DNA of 64,000 bases, taken from assembly GCF_030272615.1 (NCBI RefSeq), contig NC_081410.1, forward strand, positions 111,094,433-111,158,432, written 5' to 3'. Source of the DNA: Cryptomeria japonica. Its lineage: Eukaryota; Streptophyta; Pinopsida; Cupressales; Cupressaceae. Shown here one piece after another: positions 12,301 to 24,294 of the stretch. A program made the position numbers and the translations under genes. The notes beneath the pieces were generated by a model. The model made no database searches. It saw only the letters and a list, made by a program, of their open reading frames with translations, and was not told the origin of the DNA. Position 1 is the stretch's first letter; each line of letters starts with the position of its first letter.

Positions 12301-13166
12301 GAATTTAACTCAACATTTGCACTAAAATTCAAATAGCATAGCATTTAACTTATTTCTTTTTCAAATAATTTAATACAACTATTTTCACAATATAACATGC
12401 AATTTAACCATTTAATTTAACAACTCCATTATTAAATTAAATCAATAAACTCAAGGGAATATAAATTAAATTAAATATGCCAACACAAAATAACACAATT
12501 TACTCAATTTAAATCTTTTCAAATAACTGGAAGCATGCAAAACGAGAAAAGACCATACGACGACTCACAAAACGAAAATACCAAAGCACTATGACTCACA
12601 TACCGGTCAAACGAGAAAAGATGACCAATTGACGACACTCATGAGTGTTACTGCAAGTCAATTTAGGGTTCAATAACTATCTCCTCCACTCCCATCAGAC
12701 AAATAAGGCACGCTTAGACCTATGAAACCAGGTGGAGTCGATACCTCGTACCTACCTGGTACTTGTACCTGCAATGTCTTGCATCAAAGGACCACACATG
12801 CATATAGACAAACATATAAACAGACATAGCACGCACACCGATGAAGGAGAATCATGATGTTCCATGTCTCACCGGAGTGAGTGAAGGAAAATCATCCCCT
12901 CGCATTCCATACACTTGCAAACATGAAACATGTAAATAATGCACCGCACATATAAAGTAAATGTGTTAGTCCATGTCAGTAATCCATAAAAATCACATTT
13001 AACATAAGGAAATGTTGCATGAAAGCATACACTACAAATCAAGTTAAAGCGTGTAATAATGTCACATAAAGTCTGAATAAAATATAAAAATAATGTATCC
13101 ACTAAACAGTCAACCGAAGTCAAACATGAGTCTAAAAAAAAAGTCTAATCGAGAAGGGGTACTACA
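9306..13166 (-). repeat. Element B 3' LTR, 3861 bp
   Basis: Read on the minus strand, it starts TGTAGTACCCCTTC at 13166 and ends GGGGCATTACA at 9306. It is close in sequence to the 5' LTR at 20625-26075 across its length; for example, 11843-12133 matches 22887-23177 with few differences. One stretch near 11400-11580 is missing from the other LTR. Short open frames inside are carried in both LTRs only because the LTRs are copies. Confidence 0.93.
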
Positions 13167-13177
13167 TTCTTACCCCC
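13167..13177 (-). other. polypurine tract of element B
   Basis: The minus strand reads GGGGGTAAGAA directly before the TGTAGT start of the 3' LTR. This is the expected place for the primer of plus-strand DNA synthesis. Confidence 0.8.
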
Positions 13178-13222
13178 AAAACTAGGCTTACTCCTGGAAG
13201 CCTAAAACAAATAAGAATAAAT

Positions 13223-14490
13223 CTATATCATCTTCGATGCATCCTCCCATGTCGTTGAGGTCTCATCATTTGGGTCCCATAGGACCCTTACCTGGTCGAT
13301 GGTACGACCCCTGAGGGTCAAATCCTGACGCTTAAGAATATGCATGGGCTCCATGGAAAGTTGTCTATCTTCGACCTGCAAAGCGTTCCAATCAAGAACA
13401 TGAGTCACATCAGGATGATAAGGTCGAAGAATGGAAACATGAAAGACATCGTGGATGCAGGATAGACTCGGTGGCAAGGAAAAATGGTAGGCAATAGGTC
13501 CTATCCTCTCAAGGATCTCAAAAGGGCCCACAAAACAAGGCACCAACTTAGAACCCTTTCCATAACAGATCGGACTCTTCCGCAAATGCACTCTCAAGAA
13601 CACACGGTCGCCAACTGAAAACTGACGATCCACTCTATGAGCATCGGTATACTTCTTTTCTGTCCTTAGCAGCTACCAAATGCCCATGAATCTACTCAAC
13701 CTGTTGCTCCATCTCTCGAAGCATATCCAGTCCTAAATGCACCCTATCCTCTAACTGATCCCAACTCAAAGGAGTACGGAAAGGACAAGCATACAATGCC
13801 TAGAAGAGAGACATGCCTATGGAGCTGTGATATCCATTTCTTATGAGCAAACTCCACAAAGCAAAGATATTCCTCCCAACGCAACTGTCAATCCATAACA
13901 TACATGTAAAGCATGTCCTCCAAGACCTGATTCACATGCTCATTCTAACTATCGGTCTCTGGGTGGTAAGTTGAATTGAAGTTCAACTGGGTCCCCAAAG
14001 CATACTAAAGTGAGGTCCAGAATGTTGAAGTAAAGACAAGGTCTCTATCAAAAATGATCCACCTAGGAATCCCATACAACCTCACCACATCTTCCAAGAA
14101 AACTTGTGCCACCACTGCTGCTGTATAAGAAGATTGAATAGGAACAAAATGAGAAACTTTGGTCAATCTATCAACAATGACCATGGTGGCATCATGACGA
14201 CGCGAAGAAACAGGCAACCCCACTATGAAATCCATGGAAATGATATCCCATTTCCAATCTGGTACCAAATTAGGCTATAAAAGCTCTGCAAGGTGTTGAT
14301 GCTCCACCTTCACCCATTGACATTCTAAACACTTTGACACAAAATCAGCAATGGCATGTTTCATACTAGTCCAATGATATATCTGTCTAAGATCTACGTG
14401 CATCTTCTTGACAATAGGGTGTGCAAAATAAGGTGCACAATGGGCCTCAGTCATGATCAAAATGTGAAGACCCTCCAAAGGAGGTACATA
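13223..14490 (-). pseudogene. Element B integrase with chromodomain-like C-terminus
   Basis: The zinc-binding part is in 14275-14478, with the C-x-x-C pair seen in 'KCLECQ'. The catalytic core follows at 14005-14268: 'ISMDFIVGLP' supplies the first Asp and 'FDRDLVFTSTFW' the second. The stretch 13640-14000 is broken by stops. The last piece (13223-13633) has the GPF/Y-type motif 'VGPFEILERIGPIAY', then 'DVFHVSILR', and ends with 'QVRVLWDPNDETSTTWED', matching the chromodomain-like tail of Del/Tekay elements, which in the family steers insertion into heterochromatin. It is not functional. Confidence 0.88.
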
Positions 14491-14670
14491 GATCCATCTA
14501 AGATGTCAAAGAAGACCATCTGCCTCAAGGTTATATCTAGAATATCTACCCTCTAATGGTCTTCCGGACTCTGTCATGACTCTAACATCCTGATACCAGG
14601 TGTCCTGAGGAAGAATCCCAAGAATTCTCTCTCTCAAGTCCACTCCAAGGGACAATGTTGCAACCTCGTG

Positions 14671-15140
14671 TCACCTATGACTCAAAGCATCTACCACTAC
14701 ATTCTCTCTCCCTTGAATATATAGAACCTCAAAATCATACTCACAGAGGAATTCTATCCATCTTCGTTGTCGAACATTCAAGTTCGGTTGCATGAAAATA
14801 TACTGCAAACTACGATGATCACTATGCAACTCAAACCGACGCCCTAACAAAAAATGATGTCGTCTAACCAATGCATTCGCTACAACTACCAACTCCAAGT
14901 CATGAACTGGATATTTTAGCTCGTGGTCCTTGAGTTTGCAAGACTCATGGGCAACCACACAACCATCCTGCATAAGCACTGCTCCTATACCTTCTAAAGA
15001 GGCATCCGTGCATACCATAAAATCTCTAGATGGATCAGGAACTGCCAAAATCAGAGCACTAACAAGGAGTTCCTTCAAGATAAGAAAAGCTGACTCACAC
15101 AGCTCTGACCAAACAAACTTCTTCCCTTTCCTCTAAAGAG
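14671..15140 (-). pseudogene. Element B RNase H domain
   Basis: The text includes 'LAVPDPSRDFMVCTDASLEG', the conserved V-x-T-D-A-S start with its catalytic Asp, then 'LELVVVANALVRRHHFLLG' and 'ELHSDHRSLQYIF', the second Asp region, ending 'RENVVVDALSHR'. This matches the Ty3/gypsy RNase H (RT_RNaseH) pattern, which removes RNA from the RNA:DNA hybrid during replication. The frame is continuous over 135 codons, but the polyprotein around it is broken. Confidence 0.88.
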
Positions 15141-15419
15141 AAGTGATCAAGTGACCTATCCGAGAAAAACTCTGAACAAAGCGACGGTAATATCCCGCCA
15201 AACCCATAAAACTTTGAACCTCAGAAACATTGGTCGGTGTTGGCCAATCTACAATGGCTTGGATCTTAGAAGGCCATGGATACACCTTCTCCCAAAACTA
15301 CATGACCAAGATAGTTCACCTCTAACTGGAAGAAATCACACTTTGCCAAGTTGGCATAAAGCTAATTCTCCCTCAAGCATTGCAATACCTATCACAAGTG
15401 GCCCTCATTCTCTTCCATA

Positions 15420-16480
15420 GATCTAGAATAAATCAATATGTCATCCAAGAACAAAAGGATAAAATGATCAAGGTAGGTGCAGAAAACCCCCATTCATGAG
15501 GTCCATGAAAACTGATGGTGCATTCATCAACCCAAATGGCACCACTGTGAACTCATAGTGACCATAACGAGTACGAAACATTATTCTATGAATGTCTGCA
15601 TCATGAATGCGCAACTGATGATACCTAGATTTCATATCAATCTTAGAGAATACCTTGGCTCCCTTTACCTGGTCAAAAAGATCATCAATATGAGGCAATG
15701 GATATCGATTCCTAATCATTACCTTATTCAGTTGTTGGTAATCAATGCATAATCGAAGAGAACCATCCTTCTTCTTAACGAAGATAATAGGCGCACCCCA
15801 AGGAGAAACACTAGGACGAATGAACCCCTTGGCCAACAATTCCTCCATCTGCAACTTCAACTCACTCAAATCCTAAGTAGTCATCCGATATGGAGCTCTT
15901 GAAATAGGTTCCGCGCCAGGAACCAAGTCAATGCGAAAGTCTATGTCCCAGTTAAGAGGCATACCGGGAATATCCATAGGAAACACATCAGCATACTCTC
16001 AAAGAATAGGGTGACCATCAAGAGCACTTTCTCGACTCTCTTCCTCATCCACATCCTCAAGAGCAACTACAAAAAGTTGACACCCTCGAAACATACACCA
16101 CTTAAGTTGCATAGTGGAAATCATACATAAGGATATCGATCTCTGAAGTCCAACGATCCCTACTTTCCTACCATGATCATCTAAACACTCCACTATCTTC
16201 TGACGATATTCCACATGAGAACTATGAGATGATAGCCAATCCATCCCCAACAAAACTCCATAAGAACCCAAGGGAATGACTCGAAGGTCAACTGAAGTAA
16301 CAAAGGGTCCTAGGTCCAACTCACAACTACGAACGAGGGTGTGTACAGACACACACAAACCAGTAGCCAACTCTACTTGCCACCTATCCGCCTACTTAGT
16401 AGACGCGAGCCCACACCATTCCATAATGGATAAAGAAATGAAAGAATCAAAAGCACTAGAGTCAAAAAGTATAGAGATAG
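15420..16480 (-). pseudogene. Element B protease and reverse transcriptase
   Basis: The aspartic protease start is at about 16440-16480, 'ILFDSSAFDSFIS', where the usual LFDSGASHSFIS has Ser in place of the active-site Gly. It continues to 'GVLLGMDWLSSHSSHVEY' (16200-16260), the second half of the retropepsin. The RT follows at 15468-15869 with '[20 protein letters not shown]', '[12 protein letters not shown]' and '[14 protein letters not shown]' (motif A Asp), '[16 protein letters not shown]'. The FLDD active-site box is readable at about 15430-15450 but in a shifted frame, so the protein is broken. Confidence 0.88.
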
Positions 16481-17162
16481 GAATACCACACAACACACCT
16501 GCAGGCTCGATCATTGTACCCTGGTGCTCAGCCTAGCGGTCATCAACCGCTGCAAATACTCTATAGGATCTACCTAGATCCCCCACTATTGGCTCTGACA
16601 CTACTGACCTTTGACTACCTATCTGGTGAGAACGCTGAGGGCACTGAGCGGCTATGTGGCCAAACTGACCATAGGAGAAGCAAGCTCCCCTACCAGGTCC
16701 TCTACCTCCAGATGACCCACTAGACTACTAGAAGCTTCCCCTACTAGGGGCCTGAGATGCACCCTGAGAGGACTACCCTGGGAAACTCTGCCTACTCCTC
16801 TACCAGTTCATGTACATCTTAGGCTAAGAGTTGCCACCCTACTGGCCTTGAAACTATTTCGGCCTCAACTGAAAACTCTATTGCTATTGTTGCCCACCCT
16901 TAGCGGGTGCCTGAGGACCCCTATAGGGTGCAGCAGTCTGGGACTCATTTCCACCAACTCTGGACCCAGTGAAAGACAAAAACTCGATCTTCACTCTAGA
17001 CTGATCGCTATGAACACGCCTAAGATTCTTCTCCACCAACCTGGCTTTCGCCATGGCTACCTCTACTGAAGTAGGCTCAAACACTCTCACTCCTCCACTG
17101 ATGTGGTCATTTAGACCCCTCAAGAAGTGTTGAACTAGCATCGCCTCATCATTGCCAATACC

Positions 17163-17939
17163 TGTTGGAAAATGCACACTCCAATAAGAAGTTGTAGGTG
17201 ATTGACGATATTGTCATTGATGGCAACCTTGCAATCCTATGGCATCGACATCAGTAGACTCTACACCAGCAGATAGTTTAGCGGCAGTGGCAAAGATGAT
17301 TATCGGCACCCAAGTCGACAGGATTTTGTTTATTACATTTTATATTTAATTATAATATCTTTTTGTAAGCCGACAAGGCGAATTGTAATAGGACTCATAT
17401 ATAAGTATGAGATCTTATAGATCGTTTGTATAGTAAGTAAGAATAGGTAGATGCAAACATGCGAATATTAAGGCAGATTTTGGAGTATGGTTTATGGTTA
17501 TTTTGTGAGCTTAAACCGATATTGAACCTAGCATAACAGATGTTGAATAGAAGAAGTACATGATATTGGATTTGCATAATCTATTTTTGTAAGTCAGTGA
17601 GACTTCCCTTTTGTAATTAAGCGGCGAGCTTTAGGTAGTTGGCCTTCCTGCATGTGCAGGCCCCTATTGTAAGTAATATTCATTTATTGGCCAGTGAGTG
17701 AATATTGTGGGTCACAAATCCCACCAAGGTTTTTCCCACACCGGGTTTCCTCGTTAAAAATCTTGTGTTATGGTGTGCTTTCTATATTGTGCTTATTGTT
17801 CTTATTTACTACATTAATTTTGGTTTACCGATACACTATTTTGGAATGCAATTTACTTAATAAGTTCAGAAAATCCAATTACCAGTTAAATAATGATTCA
17901 CCCCCCTCCCCCCCCTCAGTATCTTTGGGAATCATAACA
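17163..17939 (+). repeat. Element D 5' LTR
   Basis: Starts TGTTGGAAAATGC and ends ATAACA. It holds the block 'ggtttttcccacaccgggtt' at about 17728-17747, which is also found in the LTRs of elements E and I. Confidence 0.95.
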
Positions 17940-17941
17940 AT

Positions 17942-17954
17942 TGGTATCAGAGCC
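17942..17954 (+). other. primer binding site of element D
   Basis: TGGTATCAGAGCC, complementary to the 3' end of plant initiator tRNA-Met, lies two bases after the 5' LTR. Confidence 0.92.
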
Positions 17955-17983
17955 TAGTCCTCTTTTTTCAAAAGCCTAATAGC

Positions 17984-18785
17984 TTGAGGAAGATTCTGAC
18001 ACTGATACAGATGGATAACTTAAGAAAGCAATTGGAAATAGCTCCTTCAGATTATGATGCAGAAAAGTTGAAGAATATCAAACTTGAAGATGATTTGAAG
18101 GCTGCACAGGAAATCATTCAAGGACTTCAGGAGAATATTACTATTGCTAGAAGAAAAAGAAGAGAACTTCATGAGAAGATACAAAGTGATGATGATGAAA
18201 AAGAAACTCTTAATGATCTTGTAAGAAAGATGAAGCAAGAAAACATGACCTTGAGGAATGAGATGCAAGATATGACTATGAGGTTTTGTAAAGACACTGA
18301 AGACAGAAAGAAGAATGAAGATGACTTGACTAGGAGAATCAATGATGCTAGAAATGAAAATCTAAGACTTAGTCATGAAAATGATATGTTGAAGATAGAT
18401 CTAATTCATTTGGAACATGATAAAACTGAACTCTTGAGACAGAAAGATTTCTTGGAAAATGAGTTGGCTACTGCAAATCAACATAAGGAGAAATTCAAGA
18501 AAAGTTCAGAATGATATGCTGAAAAATCAGAAACCCAATGGAGATATTAATGGTCTTGGCTTTGAACTTGGTGAAAACTCTGGTACTACAAATAATCATG
18601 ATCACAGTAAACCAGTAAGACAACTTAAGGCCTACAAATTTAATGGGAAATGCTTTAACTGTAACAAGTATGGTCATAGAGAAAATCAGTGTAGATCTAG
18701 AAACTATCAAATTGTAACCCACCGGTTACAGGGATCCAGCTCAGAACTACACTCAGTTGACATTTTTGACAACCTTTTTCATTGA
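17984..18785 (+). pseudogene. Element D coiled-coil protein with CCHC zinc knuckle
   Basis: The first frame (17984-18514, 176 codons; likely start at the Met of 'MDNLRKQLEIAPSDYDAEKL', about 18011) is a long heptad-rich, highly charged coiled coil: 'LRNEMQDMTMRFCKDTEDRK', 'DLTRRINDARNENLRLSHEN'. A one-base frame change near 18460-18514 leads into a second frame with the zinc knuckle 'CFNCNKYGHRENQC' at about 18652-18693, a complete C-x2-C-x4-H-x4-C. Coiled coil plus knuckle fits the C-terminal half of a copia gag, as known for Sirevirus gags. The frame change suggests decay, though a small gag remnant is all that is present. Confidence 0.75.
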
Positions 18786-18790
18786 TGTCA

Positions 18791-18962
18791 AAGGGGGAGT
18801 AGTGGAGATGAGAAAAAAAATGGACAAAAGAGATCATCTGCTTAGGGGGAGCACACGGTTTGGGAGTACACAGTTTTGGAACACACAGTTTTGGTAAGAC
18901 AGTTTTTGATACAATTTTGACTTTTTCTCATGAGTGTTACCATCAATGCCAAAGGGGGAGAT
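18791..18962 (+). other. polypurine tracts of element D
   Basis: Two copies of CAAAGGGGGAG lie upstream of the 3' LTR: one at about 18789-18799, and one at about 18950-18960 directly before the LTR. Another GGGGGAG lies at 18844-18850. Repeated polypurine tracts before the 3' LTR are known from Sirevirus-type copia elements. Confidence 0.8.
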
Positions 18963-19738
18963 TGTTGGAAAATGCACACTCCAAAGAGAAGTTGTAGGTG
19001 ATTGAATGTATTGTCATTAATGGAAACCTTGCAATCCTATGGCATCGGCATCGACAGACTCTACACCGGCAGATAATTTACCGGCAGCGGCAAAGATAAT
19101 TACTAGCACCCCAGCCGACAGCATTTTGTTTATTGCATTTTGTATTTAATTATAATATCTTTTTGTAAGACAAGAAGGAGAATTGTAATAGGACTCATAT
19201 ATAAGTATGAGATCTTATAGATCATTTGTATAGTAAGTAAGAATAGGCAGATGCGAACATGCGAATATTAAGGCAGATTTTGAGGTAAGGTTTATGGTTA
19301 TTTTGTGAGCTTAAACCGATACTAAACCTGGCATAACAAATGCTGAATCAAAGCAATACATGATATCGGATTTGCATAATCCATTTTTGTAATTCAGTGA
19401 GACTTCCCTTTTGTAATTAAGCAGTGAGCTTTAGGCAGTTGGCCTTCCTACATGTGCAGGCCCCTATTGTAAGTAATATTCATTTATTGGCCAGTGAGTG
19501 AATATTGTGGGTCACAAATCCCACCGAATTTTTTCCCACACCAGGTTTCCTCGTTAAAAATATTGTGTTATGGTGTGTTTTCTATGTTGTGCTTATTGTT
19601 CTTATTTACTGCATTAATTCTGGTTTACCGGTACACTATTTTGGAATGCAATTTACTTAATAAGTTCAGAAAATCCAATTACTGGTTAGATATTGATTCA
19701 CCCACCCCCCCCTCTCAGTATCTTTGGGAATCCTAACA
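18963..19738 (+). repeat. Element D 3' LTR
   Basis: Starts TGTTGGAAAATGC directly after a polypurine tract and ends CTAACA, followed by the ATACC target duplication. Confidence 0.95.
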
Positions 19739-20608
19739 ATACCGACATATTGTTTGAGTTCATAAAACCTGTGCTCAAACTGATCTACAGACATACCAAA
19801 CTGGCGCAAAGCATAGAACTCATTTGCCCAAGACTGTCTCCACTGAGGTGAGAGAAATCGTGTCCTAAATCTCTCCAGAAAAATCTCCCATGACACGGTG
19901 TTAATGTTCAAACCGATCCTCTCCTCCTTTAACCACCACCAGATAGAAGCAAAACTCTCAAGACGCATGATGGTGCATCTGGTCTTGGTGTTACTGCCAT
20001 ACGGATGCATGGAAAAACACCAATCTAAACTAATCAGCCAGGTCTCTACCTCAAGACCAGCACCCTTACCGTCAAAGGAAGGAGGATGGGATCTCATCAA
20101 GTCTCTCATGTGCCCCATGGTAACTAAGTCCTGGTCCACAGGGACCTCTCTCCTTCTGGGAGACCTCTCTCTCTCTCTCCTCTAGAATCTAATGATGTGA
20201 CTCTCCTACCTGAGCATGGATAGATTGCTCGGCCTCAGGTCTGGGGCCTAGTCTGGCTAGCACCTCCTGAAAAATCTGCCTCAACTCTTCCCTTTCGAGA
20301 ATCTGCTTTGCTACATGTTGTTCATCCTGATGAATAGATTGATCCTGATCCACACTCTCATGAGTGTGTGGTGGTGAAGGACTATGCTGATCGGAACCTC
20401 GACCATGTCCCCCACCTCTGCCTCTATTGTGGCCACCAACATGACCACCTCCCTTGGCTTTCCTAGCCATGACCTAACACTGCACAAGAGAAAAAGGTTT
20501 AGATCTACGGCAAAGATACTAACAAGGGAAACACAAACACTAAGACCTAATCAAAAGGTCAAGCTGAATGGGCTCAATATAAAACTAGAGTACCCAATGT
20601 TGAAACAT

Positions 20609-20622
20609 GGGCTCTGATACCA
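20609..20622 (-). other. primer binding site of element B
   Basis: On the minus strand TGGTATCAGAGCCC follows the 5' LTR end by two bases. It is complementary to initiator tRNA-Met. Confidence 0.92.
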
Positions 20623-23525
20623 AATTTAATGCCCCGCCAGGAACCCCAAAGGAATAACCACATAACTAAGCAACTAAAGGTGAAATAAATAAAAAATTAA
20701 AGTTTAATTCACATTAAGTTCTTTAATTACTATATTGCACATAATTACGCAAGCGGAAGACTAACACAAGAATTCCGAAAGGGTTACCAACGAAGAATTA
20801 AACGAAAGGTTAAATTCCATAATTAAGATTAATCCAATTAACCATCAATTACTCATTGAGCATAATAAACCATATACATATAAAAGATTACACCATTTAT
20901 AGATTGAAAGTATAACAATATAATTTTCTTTAATAAAGTATTTGCACAAAGCATAAGGATAACTGATAAAATAACATCCAAAACTTAAGATTACATTGAT
21001 CGTAAAATACATGGCTTCCAATACCCATATAAAATTTACATCTTTACCAAATACAAGGTTATATAAATTCATTAATACAAATGACCACATAGGTCTCAAA
21101 GGGCAATAATCTCCAACATGAGATGATGCACGAATCATGAACCACAGGTAAACCTGCGAAGCCAATCTCTGCATGAAGGCACGAACAAGAACATCTTATG
21201 GGAAGTGGCACTACCACCCAACCATGTGATCCCAAAACGGAATCACCCCACCATGCTAGGAGATAGCAGAATACCCTCAAGTAAGCATAAGCAAGACATG
21301 GATGACAGTACAATACGACTCCACAATACTCCAGGTGAACTCAACATCACAATACACTAGTGACCCTAAAGAGAGAGTTTCATCACATAGCTTATGATGG
21401 TTACCCTAGGTAGGCCTCCATAGGTCTCGGCCCCCATCTTGGGTTATCCTAGTAACCTCTCCTGAACCCCCGATTCTATTTAAGTCTCATGCGGACCCTA
21501 CCAACCCTTCATGAAGACAAGGTGGTCGGTTTTCCATTCCAAGCCTTCCCACTACATCTTGAGCCTATACAAACACTCAACCATGCACGAGGTACAATAT
21601 CTTAATTAATGTTAAAAACTACCCACCCCCTAATCAATTATTAAGTTATCACTTATTATCATATTTCAAGGGGTTATCCTGCCAACCACTTCGGGCGCAG
21701 GCCCCACTCGAAAGTCACTCTCTCATAGGACACTAAACAAACATGGTCACTCTACGAGGACCCTATGGCGAAACAGACAGCCATAACACCACTACAACCA
21801 TACAGGTGACCAAAACCATAGACTTCCTAACCCTTGGTTAACTGTAAGGAATAAGCACAATATGGTTAAAACAACGAGGTCATAAATACAACCTTGATCA
21901 AGAGGTACAATATACACCACAACAAGACGACTGAACGTAGACATGAATTTGCAACAAAATAAACCCCTTGCAAGAAATGCTAAATTCACTAAGATTGAAC
22001 TTAGACAATCTTTGAGAATAACAACATCATATACACTTGCAAATTCATCAATTAAAATTTAATAAAACATCACCATAATGATTAAGATAAATTCAAGTCA
22101 TTATTAAAATAATAAGACTAGAAATCTAACTAATCATAAAAAAATCAATGTACCTCTTTTCAATTTGAACATGCAACAGTCATAATCATTTTAATGAAAA
22201 CACTCCACATTAAATAATACATTTATCCCAAAAGCATCATTTAATTTATAAACAAAACACTTTCTTAAAACTATTAATATATTAATAAATAAATAAATAT
22301 ATATATATATATATATATAATTATTAACAATATATATATAATTATTATTATTATTATTATTAACAATTAATAATTAATAATGCACTAATATTTTTTATTT
22401 TTTAATAATTAAAAATAAAATAAAAAAATCCTAATAATAAAAAAAAAGACTAAATAAAAATATTAAAAAAAACTTATCAATTAAATTGGTGGGTCCACAG
22501 GGCCCAGCTCCCCACCACGCATCCTCCAAGAAAATTTTTAATTTTTAAATTTAATAAAACTATTTTTTTATAAATCTCTGCACCCAAAATAGAGAACTCT
22601 GTTTTCACAAAGGAAAAAAAAAAAAAAAAAAATCTTTGAATCACACAAAGAGGCAAATTGACAAAATTTTGCCAGCATAAACCCCCCAATATTGGACAAA
22701 TAAAAACTTGTAATCATTCATAAAAGAAAATCTATTTCTTACTACTCAATTTGAGAAAATAATCAAAAACTAAATTTTACAACAAAAAAAACTTGAAAGC
22801 ACACAGCCAACAAGATATTAGACAATTTCTTCAACAAAAAACACATTGATTTGGAATTTGATTAAATTTAAGAGCTAACTACTCTATTGCCAAACCAAAC
22901 TTTCAAACAAGAATTTCCAATAAGATTCAACAATTTTCAATCACACACACAGGGAAAAAGTTCAAAACATTCAAATTTTTATTGCAACAAAAGAGAGAAA
23001 TCTACCCAACCTGAAAAACAATCCAGGAAGAAAATTGTAGAAGAGCTTCAATCCTGCATACCAATTCTAAAATCCAGATTCCTCCTTCCAAATGGTTTCC
23101 AAGTTTTGGTTTTCAAAAATGTCTCCTTCCCTTCCTGTGAACTCACGGGCAATATAGGAAAAATATTTTCAACCTAAACTTTTAGGTTAAAAGTTTCCTC
23201 AACCAATAGGAATAAAATATTTTAAAAGTAAAAAATCTAATTTCCCTTTTTCCATGACACAATTCTTTTTAAACAAAAAATAAAATCTAAAAGCTAACTA
23301 AAAGGTGAATGGAAATTATTTTTATTTATTTTCTTTTCCCATAAGAATTTAACTCAACATTTGCACTAAAATTCAAATAGCATAGCATTTAACTTTTTTT
23401 TTTTTCAAATAATTTAATACAACTATTTTCACAATATAACATGCAATTTAACCATTTAATTTAACAACTCCATTATTAAATTAAATCAATAAACTCAAGG
23501 GCATATTAATTAAATTAAATACGTA

Positions 23526-24008
23526 CCCGTTCATAGGTTCCCTAGGGTTAATCTAGCTAATGGTCGTCTAGATAGAGAGACGATTAAATGGTCAAAACCA
23601 GAGAAGGGGTGGGTGAAAATAAATTTTGACGGAGCTTCAAAAGGTAATCCAAGAATCTCATGAGCGGGATGTGTGGCTTGTGATGAAGAAGGAAAGGTCT
23701 TGTGTAAAGGGGCTAGAAGACTCCAAGATGACAAGAATAACAAGATCCAGGCGGCTTTACTTGCAGTTGATTTAGCAGCTAATCTGAAGGTGTCGAATTT
23801 ACATTTAGAAGGTGATTCCCAAATTGTGGTCCAGGCTCTGGTTAAAGGACACACCCTGTGCTAGAGATTAGACAAGTATATAAAGATAATAAGTGAAAAA
23901 ATCAAGTTGTTTAATTATTGCATCTCACATGTGAAAAGAGAGGGAAACACTCTTGCAGATGAGTTGTCAAATGAAGCGTGTGGCCTCGAGCCAGGGGAGG
24001 TGAGGTGA
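23526..24008 (+). pseudogene. LINE-type RNase H (RVT_3) remnant in retroposon G
   Basis: The frame is open from the 5' junction. It reads 'KPEKGWVKINFDGASKGNP', the plant LINE RNase H start with its first catalytic Asp, then an in-frame stop, 'GCVACDEEGKVLCKGARRLQ', 'LAANLKVSNLHLEGDSQIVV' (third catalytic Asp) and 'HVKREGNTLADELSNEA' (His and last Asp). The second motif reads NNKIQAAL, and compared with retroposon H it has lost two codons including the catalytic Glu. The frame ends at TGA about 24006. It is inactive. Confidence 0.85.
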
Positions 24009-24294
24009 CAGAATGATAGAAATGAAATTGTTGAATGGAGTTAAGATGTACTGCCAAGTTGGTATGACATTAAATTCAAATCCCTTGTCAAAAGTTGGTT
24101 TTTTCCTGCGCAAGTGTGTGTTAATGAGCAGTTATTGCGATATGCTCTGAAATGGCAGCGATGGTAGAGAGATATGCATTCAATGCCAATTTTGTAATGC
24201 CTGCATGGATTATGAATAGACCTAGCGAGTTGATGAAACCAGTTTTGAATCTAGTTTTATCAGAAACCTCTATTTTTCTTCTGCAAGCTCGGAT

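Larger units (their letters stand above)
17163..19738 (+). mobile_element. Element D: internally deleted Ty1/copia element, 2576 bp
   Basis: LTRs of 777 bp (17163-17939) and 776 bp (18963-19738) begin TGTTGG and end AACA, and the target duplication ATACC is at 17158-17162 and 19739-19743. The 1023-bp interior has a tRNA-Met primer site, a coiled-coil frame, a CCHC knuckle and two polypurine tracts, but no protease, integrase, RT or RNase H. It must rely on enzymes of a complete relative. The two LTRs differ at roughly a tenth of positions by eye, so the insertion is old. Confidence 0.95.
16560..20470 (-). pseudogene. Element B gag (split by element D)
   Basis: The start codon at 20470 opens an arginine/glycine-rich N-terminus ('GGHNRGRGGGHGRGSDQHSP'). 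The Retrotrans_gag core is at 19740-20139 with 'LISLDWCFSMHPYG' and 'FRTRFLSPQWRQSWANEF'. It breaks at element D and resumes at 16884-17162 with 'GNDEAMLVQHFLRGLNDHI'. The same joined order is seen uninterrupted in element A gag. A CCHC knuckle lies near 16630-16690, 'CFSYGQFGHIAAQC', whose second Cys is Tyr. Frameshifts lie near 20140-20190 and in the tail. Confidence 0.9.
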
